A DNA stretch of 64,000 bases from Bradyrhizobium sp. dw_78. GTDB lineage: Bacteria > Pseudomonadota > Alphaproteobacteria > Rhizobiales > Xanthobacteraceae. The stretch is taken from positions 1-64,000 of the forward strand of contig NZ_JAAVUS010000012.1 in the NCBI RefSeq assembly GCF_018449525.1, in the 5' to 3' direction. The notes under the pieces were generated by a model. The model had not been told where the DNA came from. It made no database searches and worked only from the letters and a program-made list of their open reading frames with translations. How positions within the stretch are numbered: position 1 is the stretch's first letter; each line of letters begins with the position of its first letter. The position numbers were made by a program, and so were the translations under genes. This document shows positions 7,433-16,457 of this stretch, piece by piece.

Positions 7433-8428
7433 TCAAGCTTCGATGACGACTTTGCCGATCGTCCGTCTACTCTCGACAAGCTCGTGGGCAGCCTTCATCG
7501 TTTCCGCCGAGAGGCCCTTTAGCCGTGTGGTCGCGATCGGAACCACGAGGTCTTTGTCGACGAGGGAGGCAATGGTCTCCAGGATGTTGCCTTGTTTCTC
7601 CGGCGCGGTACCGTTCATGATCCTGCTGAAGACCATCTCCAGGTGGACTGACGCAGCCTTCATCATTAGCGGGCTCACGTCGAGCGAGGCGCCCGCGTCC
7701 ACCACCGAGAGGTGACCGAACGGTCGCAGCACCTGCGCGATCCAGCCGATTTGCTCGGCAGTCTTCGCAGTCGAAAGCACCAGATCAAGTGAGGGTATGC
7801 CGGCCGAAGCGAGTTGCTCGGCAATGTCGCTGCTGTGATCGAGCACCAGATCGGCGCCCATCTTCTCGCTCCACGCCTTCGATTCCGGCCGCGATCCGGT
7901 GCCGATGATATAAGCTCCGGTCATGGCCTTCAGTATCTGGGTCGCCATCGAGCCGACACCCCCGGCACCGCCGAGGATCAGGACGCGATCGACGTCGCGC
8001 GGCAATTCACCCTGGTCGCGGAAGACAGCTTCCCACGCCGTCAACGAGCCGATGGGCAGGCTCGCGGCATGACCAAATGAAAGGCGATCGGGTATAGCGG
8101 CCAGAATGCGATGGTCGACGGCGACGCGCTCTGCCCAGCAGCCGTCGCGCGTCATGTCGCCCGTGCCATAGACGCGATCGCCCACCTTGAAGCGTCCGGC
8201 GGACGCACCGGCGGCGGCGACGACGCCTGCGAATTCCCAGCCCAGCAGGACCCGACCGCCGGGTTCGGCGCTCCGCACGCCGCGAAAGAAGGCTTCGCCC
8301 GGGTTGACGCCAATCGCGCGAACCTCGACCAGAACATCGGTGTCGCGCAGTGACGGCTCTGCCACGTCGACAAGCTCGATCGCGAAGTCTTCGAGCTTGT
8401 GGGCCTTTTCATAGGCGAGCGCCTTCAT
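7433..8428 (-). CDS. Zinc-independent MDR oxidoreductase (quinone reductase-like)
   Basis: The 331-residue protein is a medium-chain dehydrogenase/reductase. It has a GroES-like N-terminal domain (VDVAEPSLRDTDVLVEVRAI, VLLGWEFAGVV) and an NADPH-binding Rossmann fold (RVLILGGAGGVGSMATQILK). No structural-zinc cysteine cluster is visible, as in quinone oxidoreductase and YhdH-like proteins. Its ATG overlaps the stop of the upstream gene by ATGA, so it is translationally coupled as the last gene of the redox operon. The electron acceptor is unknown. Confidence 0.85.
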   Translation of the reverse strand: MKALAYEKAHKLEDFAIELVDVAEPSLRDTDVLVEVRAIGVNPGEAFFRGVRSAEPGGRVLLGWEFAGVVAAAGASAGRFKVGDRVYGTGDMTRDGCWAERVAVDHRILAAIPDRLSFGHAASLPIGSLTAWEAVFRDQGELPRDVDRVLILGGAGGVGSMATQILKAMTGAYIIGTGSRPESKAWSEKMGADLVLDHSSDIAEQLASAGIPSLDLVLSTAKTAEQIGWIAQVLRPFGHLSVVDAGASLDVSPLMMKAASVHLEMVFSRIMNGTAPEKQGNILETIASLVDKDLVVPIATTRLKGLSAETMKAAHELVESRRTIGKVVIEA

Positions 8429-9033
8429 AGCGAGAACCTCTCGATGAAGTTGAGCCTGATCCCCGCGAGCGGCCCTCCGAGCTGCTGCAGGCGCCCGCCG
8501 ACGGCAAGCGAGCCGAGGTCCACACAGGTGAAACCGATCTCCTCGATCAGATCATGCACGGGCTTTTTCGCCTCGCCATCGTCCCCGGAGATGAAAAGAA
8601 CGGTGCGCGGCTTTGAAGGGGTGAAGTCCGAGATCCAGGACATCGGCACGGAGTTGAATGCTTTGACCACGCAGGCTCCCGGCGCGAGATCGGCGACGAT
8701 CTCGCTGGAGGTCCGACCCGAAATGTCGCCGAGCGAGAGCGGGTTGAAGCTCGCAATGCGATTGGTCGCATCGACGAGAAGCCGGCCTTTCCAGTCGCCG
8801 ATCGAGAATAGGGCCTTCTGCACGCCCGGCCAGTTGACGGCCAGGACAACGAGCCCCTGCCCGGCGGCTTCCTGCACGGTTCCAGCCGAAGCGCCGGGCC
8901 CAAGTTCATCCACCAGTGACGCTAGCGATTCCGGTCCGCGCGAATTGCTGAGGACGGCCTCGTGCCCGGCAGCGAGCGCATGCTTGGCGATTGTTTGGGC
9001 GACGACGCCCGCTCCCAGGAAGCCGATCTTCAT
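8425..9033 (-). CDS. NAD(P)-binding F420-reductase-like protein
   Basis: The 202-residue product starts MKIGFLGAGVVAQTIAKHAL, a dinucleotide-binding Rossmann motif. It continues with VLSNSRGPESLASLV, LVVLAVNWPGVQKAL and VVKAFNSVP, typical of NADP oxidoreductases of the F420-dependent type that often use flavin or NADPH partners. The ATG at 9033 overlaps the stop of the NmrA-like gene by ATGA. An extension of the frame to 9306 lies inside that gene and is rejected. Confidence 0.83.
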   Translation of the reverse strand: MKIGFLGAGVVAQTIAKHALAAGHEAVLSNSRGPESLASLVDELGPGASAGTVQEAAGQGLVVLAVNWPGVQKALFSIGDWKGRLLVDATNRIASFNPLSLGDISGRTSSEIVADLAPGACVVKAFNSVPMSWISDFTPSKPRTVLFISGDDGEAKKPVHDLIEEIGFTCVDLGSLAVGGRLQQLGGPLAGIRLNFIERFSL

Positions 9034-9923
9034 GACGTGCTCTCCTTGGCTCGGGCCGCCTCCGCGACCGAACGCAGATACTCGGCAGGCGTCGTGGGCT
9101 TGCGGCCGATGAGCGCTTCGAGATCGCCGGTGACCTCCTCCCACTCGCCCTGATTCATGCCCTGAACCCACTTCAGGATGAACGGGGCGACGAAATCGGG
9201 GAAGCCGAGCGCCGCCATCGAGCCGATGTATTCCTCGTCGGAGATCGCAATGTAGGACACGTCCTTGCCATGGATCTCCGAGAGAATACGGGCAATGTCG
9301 GCCCACGAGACCGCTGGTGCGCCCGACAGATAGTAGGATTTGCCCTCGTGCCCCGGCTCGGCGAGGACCGTCGCATGGGCCGCAGCCAGATCGTCGCGGG
9401 TCGCCGCCGTGAACTTGCCGTTGCCCGCCGGCACCCGAACGCCTGTCTCCACGGCGTTCGGCCCGGCATACATGATGGCGGGCTCCATGAAGGGCGGATG
9501 CTGCACGAGCGTATAGGCCAGACCCGACGACCGCAGCTTCTCGATCGAGAAGATGTCCTCTTCGGTGATTTCCTTCATCGTGAAGGTCGAGCCGGCCTTG
9601 CGATAGATCGGCATATAGACTAGGTGCCGCACGCCGGCCTCGGCTGCCACTTCGATCGCGTTGGCATGAGCCGTCTTGCGATCGGTGAAGGCGTGTGTCG
9701 ACGTCAGCATCAGCTTCTCGACGCCGACAAAGGCGCGCGTGAGCGATTCACGATCCAGATAGTCGCCCTGGCGCAGCTCGACGCCGAGCGCCGCCAGATC
9801 CTCCGCCTTCGCCGGATCCCGGACGAGCCCGATCAGATCGCTCGCGGGCCGCTTCTTCAGAAGATGTAGAACTGTCTTCCTGCCGATGTCCCCGCTCGCG
9901 CCGGTTACGAGAATTTTGCTCAT
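9030..9923 (-). CDS. NmrA-like SDR family NAD(P)-binding protein
   Basis: The 297-residue protein has the glycine-rich motif MSKILVTGASGDIGRKTVLH, then GVELRQGDYLDRESLTRAFV, and lacks the canonical YxxxK active site. It is an atypical extended short-chain dehydrogenase of the NmrA/QOR2 type. Such proteins sense NADP redox state or reduce quinones. It is in the middle of the redox operon, 56 bp after the GST gene. Confidence 0.85.
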   Translation of the reverse strand: MSKILVTGASGDIGRKTVLHLLKKRPASDLIGLVRDPAKAEDLAALGVELRQGDYLDRESLTRAFVGVEKLMLTSTHAFTDRKTAHANAIEVAAEAGVRHLVYMPIYRKAGSTFTMKEITEEDIFSIEKLRSSGLAYTLVQHPPFMEPAIMYAGPNAVETGVRVPAGNGKFTAATRDDLAAAHATVLAEPGHEGKSYYLSGAPAVSWADIARILSEIHGKDVSYIAISDEEYIGSMAALGFPDFVAPFILKWVQGMNQGEWEEVTGDLEALIGRKPTTPAEYLRSVAEAARAKESTS

Positions 9924-9979
9924 GAGATGTTCCTTCCTTTTTTACTGACAGTTTGTTGCGGGCATCGGGAAACGGCGCG

Positions 9980-10666
9980 TCACGCCGCGCTCTTCGCCGC
10001 TATGCGTTCCGCACGGCGCACCGGCTGAGGCGCGTTCGGGTTCATTTCCTTTGCGATCGCATAGGCGCGCTCGGTCGCCGGACGCGAGGCCACGGCCTCA
10101 AGCCAGCGCTCCAACGCCGGGTATTCATCGACGTCCAAGCCGAAGAGGCTATATGGCGCCGACCAGCCGTAGGCCGCGATATCGGCGATGGAATAAGCAT
10201 CGCCAGCGAGCCATTCTCGATCTTCGAGCCGCTTGTTCAGGACGCCGAACAGCCGGGCCGTTTCTGCCCGGTAGCGGTCGATCGCGAAGGGGAAGCTCTC
10301 GTTGTTGCGGAGGAAGAAGATGAGCTGACCTGGCATCGGCCCGAGGCCGGCGACTTGCCAGAACAGCCACTGCAACGCTTCCGTTCGGCCGCGAATATCC
10401 TTCGGCAGGAGATGTCCCGTCTTTTCGGCGAGATAGAGGAGGATCGCGCCCGACTCGAAAATGCTGATCGGGCTGCCACCACCGACAGGCTCGTGGTCGA
10501 CGATCGCCGGGATCTTGTTGTTGGGCGCGATTTCAAGAAATTCAGGCTTGAACTGGTCGTTCTGGACCAAGTTGACGGGGACGATGTTGTAAGGAAGCCC
10601 TGCCTCTTCCAGGAACATCGTGATCTTGTGGCCGTTCGGCGTGGTCCAATAGTGCAGATCAATCAT
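9980..10666 (-). CDS. Glutathione S-transferase, YghU/YfcG-like
   Basis: The 228-residue product has an N-terminal thioredoxin-fold domain beginning IDLHYWTTPNGHKITMFLEE, the glutathione-contact segment NNKIPAIVDHEP and ISIFESGAILLYLAEKTG, and a helical C-terminal domain with REWLAGDAYSIADIAAYGW. The TTPNGHK start is typical of the Nu-class YfcG/YghU enzymes, which have disulfide-bond reductase or organic-peroxide activity. It probably acts in the cytoplasm on electrophiles or mixed disulfides, in line with its operon neighbours. Confidence 0.88.
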   Translation of the reverse strand: MIDLHYWTTPNGHKITMFLEEAGLPYNIVPVNLVQNDQFKPEFLEIAPNNKIPAIVDHEPVGGGSPISIFESGAILLYLAEKTGHLLPKDIRGRTEALQWLFWQVAGLGPMPGQLIFFLRNNESFPFAIDRYRAETARLFGVLNKRLEDREWLAGDAYSIADIAAYGWSAPYSLFGLDVDEYPALERWLEAVASRPATERAYAIAKEMNPNAPQPVRRAERIAAKSAA

Positions 10667-10746
10667 ATTTCACCCTTTTGCTGGGAAACCGGGGGTGCCC
10701 GGCGCCCGGCGTTGACACGAAATGTCAGGAGCGGCAGGCGCCGTGA

Positions 10747-11526
10747 TCAGATGCCGGCCAGGGTGCCCCAGCCACCGCCGACGAAGAGCGTATCGCCGGT
10801 GATGTAGGAGGCCCGCTGCGACGCGAGGAAGACGATGGCTTCCGCCAGGTCTTGCGCCTTTCCGGCGCGGCCTTCGAGCGGCACGGTGGCAAAGAACTGC
10901 TCGTCGGTGATACCCATCGCCTGGGTGATGGTGTTGCGAACCTCGTCGCCTCCGGGGGTGATGATCGGTCCGGGCGACACGATGTTAACGCGCACCCCCT
11001 TCGGCGCCAGCTCCTTGGCGAGCGATTCCGACCAGTTGTTCAGCGCGGCCTTGGCCGCGCCGTAGTGCGCCATCGGACCGCCGAACGCGATGCGTCCGCC
11101 GGCCGTGACATTGACGATCGAGCCCTTGGTCTTAACGAGCTCGTCCAGCGATGCGTAGGTGATGCGCAGCGCGGCCAGGAAGTTGATGTTCAGGCTATCG
11201 ACCCATTCCTCGTCCGAAATCGCGGTTGAGGCCGGCAGATGGAGGCGAGCGGCCCCGGCGTTGTTGATCAGGATGTCGAGACCACCGAGCGCGGCGATCG
11301 CCTCCTTGGCCACCTTCTGCGCGCCATCCAGGGTGCGCGTGTCGCCAGTGATGAACGTCGCGCCCTTCGGCGTTTCGGCGTGTGTACTGCGCGCGGTGAC
11401 GACAACCTTTGCGCCGCCATCGATGAGGCGTTGCGCAACAGCGGCGCCGATGCCACGGGACCCGCCGGTGACAAGGGCGCGGCGGCCGGCGAACTCTTTG
11501 GTGAGATCAAGAAGATATTCAGACAT
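10747..11526 (-). CDS. Short-chain dehydrogenase/reductase
   Basis: The 259-residue classical SDR contains TGGSRGIGAAVAQRL (cofactor), NNAGA, the catalytic Tyr-Lys in YGAAKAAL, and GPIITPGGDEV. The ATG at 11526 follows GGAAAG. The open frame extends to 11568 without a better ribosome site. It is the second gene after the peroxiredoxin in the minus-strand redox operon. The substrate is unknown. Confidence 0.87.
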   Translation of the reverse strand: MSEYLLDLTKEFAGRRALVTGGSRGIGAAVAQRLIDGGAKVVVTARSTHAETPKGATFITGDTRTLDGAQKVAKEAIAALGGLDILINNAGAARLHLPASTAISDEEWVDSLNINFLAALRITYASLDELVKTKGSIVNVTAGGRIAFGGPMAHYGAAKAALNNWSESLAKELAPKGVRVNIVSPGPIITPGGDEVRNTITQAMGITDEQFFATVPLEGRAGKAQDLAEAIVFLASQRASYITGDTLFVGGGWGTLAGI

Positions 11527-11633
11527 AGAGCTTTCCATTTTCAGTTGAGGTTGAGATGTTCCCGGCACGTCGGATTTCGTGGGACCGGGCTTCGTCGAGA
11601 GGCGCGAGCAGAAGGACGACCGCGCCCACCCGA

Positions 11634-12302
11634 TCAGTCGGCCTTGGCGCGGGCGAGCTGATCGAGGATCGGGAGAAGGTCGCTCGGCTCAGGCCGATGG
11701 GTGTAGTCGGGATTGACTTCAGCGAATGCGATCACGCCGTCCTGGCCGACGACGTAGCGGCCTGGCATAGGCAGCGACCAACTGCTCTCACCGTTGATCG
11801 CTTCCAGATCGTTGCCGAGCGTGCGGTAAAGTTCGATCGTCTCGGGCGAGAGCGCATATCGGAGCCCGAATTTGTTCGAGATCTTGCCGCCAGCATCGAC
11901 CAGAACTGGGAAGCCAAGCTTGTTTTCACGCACCGACTTGCGGCTGTTCGCGGCGTTCTGCATCGACACGGCGATGAGCGATGCCCCCCTCGCCTCAATG
12001 TCCGCGCGGGCCTCTTCCAACGCCTGCAGCTCGATATTGCAGTACGGGCACCAGACGCCGCGGTAAAAGCTGATGACGAGCGGCCCTTGCCCGAGCAGCT
12101 TGACCGAACTGACCAGCCGTCCGCTCTCGTCCGGTAGCGTGAACGACGGAGCAACGTCGCCGGCCTTCAGAGCGCGTTCCGACTTGCCGCTGGCCACCAG
12201 CTCCTGGATGCCGGCGATCAATCGTTTGACGATCGGTTCGGGGATCTGTCCGCTCTTGATCAGATCGGATGTGAACGCGTCTAGTTTTTCCTGCAACCGC
12301 AC
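11634..12302 (-). CDS. Peroxiredoxin-like AhpC/TSA protein with CPYC motif
   Basis: The 222-residue product has a helical N-terminal extension (EKLDAFTSDLIKSGQIPEPI) and then a thioredoxin-fold domain with FYRGVWCPYCNIELQALEEA. The CxxC pair is at the peroxidatic position. This matches AhpC/TSA-like proteins that reduce peroxides or act as thiol reductases. The start is GTG at 12302. It is the first gene of the six-gene redox operon and follows the LysR gene after a 246-bp gap that contains a palindrome. Confidence 0.85.
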   Translation of the reverse strand: MRLQEKLDAFTSDLIKSGQIPEPIVKRLIAGIQELVASGKSERALKAGDVAPSFTLPDESGRLVSSVKLLGQGPLVISFYRGVWCPYCNIELQALEEARADIEARGASLIAVSMQNAANSRKSVRENKLGFPVLVDAGGKISNKFGLRYALSPETIELYRTLGNDLEAINGESSWSLPMPGRYVVGQDGVIAFAEVNPDYTHRPEPSDLLPILDQLARAKAD

Positions 12303-12393
12303 GACTTCATCCCTGCTGAACTTCGGAAATGCTTCCCTTGCTCAGCAGATGGCTCATGCAATTCGGTCTCAGTAGGCCGAAGAATTGACTTTT

Positions 12394-12408
12394 AGAAATA
12401 CAATTTCT
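12394..12408. promoter_or_regulatory. Palindrome upstream of the redox operon
   Basis: AGAAAT-ACA-ATTTCT is a perfect 6-bp inverted repeat with a 3-bp spacer, about 90 bp before the peroxiredoxin start and between it and the LysR gene. LysR proteins favour short A/T-rich dyads of this kind, so it is a candidate binding site. Confidence 0.4.
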
Positions 12409-12548
12409 GAATAAATGGCGCGTTCCATGCGGGCCAGCGCATGATGCGACGGCCAACGCGGGGCATTCGCACGCCACCATCGGCACATCTTCCAGGCGTT
12501 TCTATCAGGTATTCGCGCGAGCCTAGGCTTCCGGCGAGCGAATGCGGC

Positions 12549-13526
12549 TTAGGTGCCAACCTCCAAAGGGGCACGGGCGTCGACCGCGAAGCCGATGGAA
12601 GGGAAAGGCGTCAATCGCTCGACCCGGTCCCACGTCGCTTCCAATTCTCGAAATTGAGAATAGACGAAATCGGAGAACGCCCTGGCGGACGGCTTGGCGG
12701 CGCGACCGGCTGCCAGGATGACATGGGCCTCCGCGGTCCCCATCTCCCAATCGGGCAGAACCCGCACCAGTGACCTACTCTCCAGCTCCTTCATCATGCC
12801 GAAGGCTCCATTCGAGACGATGCCGAGCCCGGAAACGGCCGCCGCCGTCGCGCCCTCCGCCCCGTTGAGCACGAACCGCCCCTCGACGCGGACCGAGGTG
12901 GCCTTGCCGTCTTTCTTGAAGGCCCATCCTTCCACTCCCCGGCCCGCTGGGCCGACGATGATGGAATGGTTGGTTAGATCCGAAGGAACGCGCGGCGTAC
13001 CAGCTCGGGCCAGATAGGCCGGCGAAGCGGCCAGAGTGCGGAAAACCACACCAACCTTGCGAGCAATCGCCGATGAGTCGGGAAGTGAGCCAACCCGCAG
13101 CGCCACATCGATCCCGTCTCCGATGAGATCCTGCTTTTCGTCATTCAGCACAAACTCAATGCGAAGATTTGGATGCAAATCCGTAAATCGCGACAACCGC
13201 GGCAGAACGCACCGCAAAGCGGTCGAGGTCGACATTGCTACGCGCAGGACCCCACGAAGCTCACCTGTGCCGCGCGCGGCGTGATCGGCCTCGTCCAGCG
13301 CGGCGAGGATTGCTTCGGCCCGGATAAGATAGTCCGATCCAGCCTCCGTGAGCGCCACCCCGCGCGTGGTTCGCGTCAGTAGCGCGACGCCAACTTTCTT
13401 CTCGAGGGCGGCGACGATGCGCGAGGCGGTCGGCTGGGACATGCCCATTTCGCGCCCGGCAATGGAGAAGCTGCCGGTCCGAGCGACGCGGGCGAAAAGC
13501 TGCAACGAGAGAAAACGATCATTCAT
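12549..13526 (-). CDS. LysR-family transcriptional regulator
   Basis: The 325-residue protein starts MNDRFLSLQLFARVARTGSF and has the LysR winged helix (AGREMGMSQPTASRIVAALE, LLTRTTRGVALTEAG), followed by a periplasmic-binding-like sensor domain from about residue 90 (LRGVLRVAMS onward). It lies in the same direction as, and upstream of, the redox operon, and probably activates it in response to an oxidant or electrophile. Palindromes sit both before this gene and before the operon. Confidence 0.88.
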   Translation of the reverse strand: MNDRFLSLQLFARVARTGSFSIAGREMGMSQPTASRIVAALEKKVGVALLTRTTRGVALTEAGSDYLIRAEAILAALDEADHAARGTGELRGVLRVAMSTSTALRCVLPRLSRFTDLHPNLRIEFVLNDEKQDLIGDGIDVALRVGSLPDSSAIARKVGVVFRTLAASPAYLARAGTPRVPSDLTNHSIIVGPAGRGVEGWAFKKDGKATSVRVEGRFVLNGAEGATAAAVSGLGIVSNGAFGMMKELESRSLVRVLPDWEMGTAEAHVILAAGRAAKPSARAFSDFVYSQFRELEATWDRVERLTPFPSIGFAVDARAPLEVGT

Positions 13527-13551
13527 ACAGGAACCAAATTTATATGGCTGA

Positions 13552-13582
13552 TATTTGAGACAGTATCACGAATTATCAAATA
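13552..13582. promoter_or_regulatory. Inverted repeat upstream of the LysR gene
   Basis: TATTTGA (13552-13558) and TCAAATA (13576-13582) form a perfect 7-bp inverted repeat with a 17-bp spacer, 26 bp upstream of the LysR start codon. It may be an autoregulatory site. Confidence 0.35.
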
Positions 13583-13729
13583 CCGTTATAATTATTCTGA
13601 GAGCCTCCGTGTGTTCCGCAAGCTCAGGACGGTAACGAATTCTGCCTATTTTCCACGCCAGAGCACTTGACCCAAAGACCGCCCGCGGTGGCGTCTTGCG
13701 CGCTAGCGCGAGCGGTCCATATCGTGCTT

Positions 13730-14077
13730 TCAAACCGCTTTAGGAGGCACTGCCCGGTAGCGGCCGAAGCCGACCTTAACGAGCAAACCCTCGTCGACCA
13801 TTCGCGCAAGGTAGCAACGATGAACGCCAACTTCGGTCAGGTCCTTGGTCCGAACCTCACCCTTCTCCAGGGCAAGGGCGACGGCGCGCTCTCTCAGGGT
13901 CGGCTTGGGGCCACCGGCCAGCCGGACCCTCTCTGCCCGGTCACGATCACGCTTGCGTATCCGCTTTGAGGGCTGTGGCGTAGGTTTGAGGGGAATCGGC
14001 GACTCAAAGTTCGCAGCTTCATTCAGCCCGGGGAGCCAAATGGCTGTTTTCATTTGTTCGCAGCCGTTCGCAAACAT
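13730..14077 (-). CDS. Small winged-helix protein resembling AbiEi antitoxin N-terminus
   Basis: The 115-residue frame starts at an ATG preceded by GAGGGGAG. An unstructured, Pro- and Arg-rich first half is followed by LRERAVALALEKGEVRTKDL and GVHRCYLARMVDEGLLVKVG, ending FGRYRAV. That pattern (a helix pair, then a wing with a Gly-Arg-Tyr turn) is like the N-terminal DNA-binding domain of type IV antitoxins of the AbiEi family. No AbiEii-like nucleotidyltransferase toxin is visible next to it. It may be a stand-alone regulator or what is left of such a module. Confidence 0.5.
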   Translation of the reverse strand: MFANGCEQMKTAIWLPGLNEAANFESPIPLKPTPQPSKRIRKRDRDRAERVRLAGGPKPTLRERAVALALEKGEVRTKDLTEVGVHRCYLARMVDEGLLVKVGFGRYRAVPPKAV

Positions 14078-14872
14078 TCGCTCTCCCCTCAAAGCAAAGT
14101 AAATTCACCCCTCGACGCTAGGTCCCGGCTTCGGAACGGCTCGCCGCTGTTCGCCGACATCGGTAAATTTTTCGGGGTATCGAACAGGATATCGCCAGTC
14201 TCGCGATGCTGTTTGCGTATCCATGAAGCTGGCGCTCGCCTCATCGCGCCCCGCGACGAGGCGCTATCCTGATCGATGTCGCTTCTGCCGCGGTTTATCG
14301 GTGCGGCGGCGTTCAGCCACACTGCCGATCACGCGGGACGAGACGGTCCGATCGAGGTTTTAAAACGGTTCGGTGGATTGCCCTCGTGATGATGGTTGCA
14401 TCCGGATCGACGGCGCTGACGAATGTACTCGGCCGAACCGTTGATCCCCTGAGTTATCTGAATCGCGCCCTGTGCTCGCGTGGCGCCCACAGCGACCATC
14501 CGCATATTTAGCGAATGAACGGCTAGCTCCGCTCCCGCAGCCGGGTGCGCAAAACGACAAGTCAAAGGGCGCGCCTTGTCTCACAACGGGATTCTATCCG
14601 TTCTACGCTGAGCCCCCGCCGGCGTGCCGCACCTGCCCTACAATCCAAGCAAGACCGAGGAGGCCGTCGCCATCATCTCGCGCACGGATCCAAACGAGCA
14701 GGAGAGCGTCCTCCTCCTGCCCGAACTCGACGTGTTGCGCAGGTCGCTCTGAAGCCATTCGCTGGCGTCCGATGATTTTGATGATCCGACGCTGCTCGGC
14801 AAGGCCTGGGAACCCAGTGCAATCCCCGCGAAATTACGCACCGCATCATTTCATTTTACATTTTACGTTTCT
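14078..14872. other. Gap with scraps
   Basis: I find no convincing gene. A plus-strand stretch near 14620-14751 reads LPYNPSKTEEAVAIISRTDP and ends LLLPELDVLRRSL-stop, with no match I can name. It could be the end of a decayed gene. Open frames here lack ribosome sites and plausible composition. Confidence 0.35.
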
Positions 14873-14897
14873 CGCTATATCTCTCTAACGTATAGCG
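14873..14897. promoter_or_regulatory. Inverted repeat before the PNPOx-like gene
   Basis: CGCTATA (14873-14879) and TATAGCG (14891-14897) are perfect inverted arms with an 11-bp spacer, 20 bp upstream of the start codon at 14917. They are placed to overlap the promoter or transcript start. This looks like an operator for a regulator not encoded nearby. Confidence 0.5.
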
Positions 14898-14916
14898 ATG
14901 GAATGGATGGATATTC

Positions 14917-15588
14917 ATGGACGGGAAGATCGAAGCTCCAGCGGCTGAGCCTCCGAGCGAACGCACGCGGCTGAAGCGGTATCACTGGCTGGGCGATTAC
15001 GAGAAGAACACCATCAATGCGATCATCGACGCCGCCCTGGTGTGCCAGGTCGGGTATGTGATCGACGGAGCCCCCTACGTAACGCCGACCAACCATTGGC
15101 GCATCGACGATTATGTCTACTGGCACGGCTCGTCAGCCAGCCGCATGCTCAAGGCCCAGTCGAAGGGCATTCCGGTCTGCTTCACCGTCACTCATCTGGA
15201 TGGCATCGTCTTTGCCCGCGCAGCCTTCAACCACAACGTCAATTTCCGGTCGGTCATGGCGTTCGGCAATGCCGAGTTTGTCGAGAACGACGACGACAAG
15301 AAGCGCGTGCTGGAAGTTTTCACGAATCGCGTCGCACAAGGTCTGTGGCAACACGCGCGTCAACCGACCGAGCAGGAATGGAAGGCGACGCGGATCATCC
15401 GGATGCGGCTCGACGAGGCTTCGGCCAAGCTGCGCTCGGGACCGCCCATCGATGACGAGGACGACTACAAGCTCGATTGTTGGGCCGGCATTATTCCATT
15501 GCAGGTCGTCGCGTTGCCGCCGGAGTCGGATCCGAAGCTGCGCGAAGGCATCGAGGTGCCGCAATTCATCCGGGATTTCCAGCTCTGA
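14917..15588 (+). CDS. Pyridoxamine 5'-phosphate oxidase-like flavin-binding protein (NimA-like)
   Basis: The 223-residue protein has the split-barrel FMN-binding pattern of the PNPOx-like / nitroimidazole resistance group: GDYEKNTINAIIDAALVCQV, DGAPYVTPTNHWRIDDYVYW, HGSSASRMLKAQSKGIPVCF, and FNHNVNFRSVMAFGNAEFVE. Members reduce nitro compounds or bind haem or F420-like cofactors, and the cofactor here cannot be decided. It is a single gene behind a perfect inverted repeat. Confidence 0.85.
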   Translation: MDGKIEAPAAEPPSERTRLKRYHWLGDYEKNTINAIIDAALVCQVGYVIDGAPYVTPTNHWRIDDYVYWHGSSASRMLKAQSKGIPVCFTVTHLDGIVFARAAFNHNVNFRSVMAFGNAEFVENDDDKKRVLEVFTNRVAQGLWQHARQPTEQEWKATRIIRMRLDEASAKLRSGPPIDDEDDYKLDCWAGIIPLQVVALPPESDPKLREGIEVPQFIRDFQL

Positions 15589-15998
15589 AACCAAGCCCAT
15601 CGGGCTTCAATATCCGAGATTGGCCTGCCGCCGCAGGCAGGCGACGATCGCTTTCACGTTCGGGATTGCGCCCGGCGCAAAGCCGGTCGACGTCCGGCGT
15701 GCGGGCCCGCTTCTATGCAGTGTCGCGATATCGGCCTGCGCCGATGACCACACTCTTTTGCTTGATGGCGCCGCCCGCGGGCGCGGTCGTCATTCCGGCG
15801 GATACAGCAAAGAACAACAGCCGAATGCGATTTTTCTCGCAGCGGATGGGACGGCGGACGATCTCATTTTAATAACCAGAATAAGATTTCAGTAACCACA
15901 TGTGCCGCGCTCGCCCGATCGATACAATTTGAGCAATCGCTTCAATCCAGCGACAAACCACTTCTGAGACGTTGCGCTCTCGAACTTGGGAGAGCGCA
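15589..15998. other. Intergenic stretch
   Basis: No gene is recognised. The open frames here have no plausible starts or domains. The stretch separates the PNPOx-like gene from a small ORF. Confidence 0.4.
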
Positions 15999-16178
15999 AT
16001 GAGTGAAGCTGAATTCGAGCGATTGCTGGACGCCGTGCGAACGGCCGTTGCGCCCGCCCCGCAGGAGGATTTCTTGATCAGCCCGCGTGCTTCCCATCAA
16101 CCGCCCCACGCCGCCAACGACAATGAGCACGCCTGGCCGCTGATTCCATTTCCGGACGGCTGGTACGCAGCCTCCTGA
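15999..16178 (+). CDS. Small hypothetical protein
   Basis: The 59-residue frame begins MSEAEFERLLDAVRTAVAPA. It ends in a Pro/Trp-rich tail containing HAANDNEHAWPLIPFPDGWY. The amphipathic N-terminal helix and the lack of stops suggest a real small protein. The codon pattern is compatible with neighbouring genes, but the ribosome site is weak. No function can be assigned. Confidence 0.4.
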   Translation: MSEAEFERLLDAVRTAVAPAPQEDFLISPRASHQPPHAANDNEHAWPLIPFPDGWYAAS

Positions 16179-16457
16179 TCGCGTGATTGCGCGACCGGCC
16201 CTCGCGCGTGCGCCGTACCCGGTCAACGCCCGACATTGATCGACCCGAGAGCCGGGACAGAGCCGGCTCCGCAACCGTCTGCCTCCCTCATCAGGTCCAT
16301 GTTGCCGGTCAAGCTGCCACGGGCATGCGGCGCATCGGGGCGTATCCGAATCAAGCGTCTCCGTTGTATCGGTGTTGCCGGAATTGACGGGCCAGCCGGT
16401 TGGCACGGAACGATGTCAGCCGTGTCGGCCGCCGCAATATCCTCCCGAAGCGATGCG

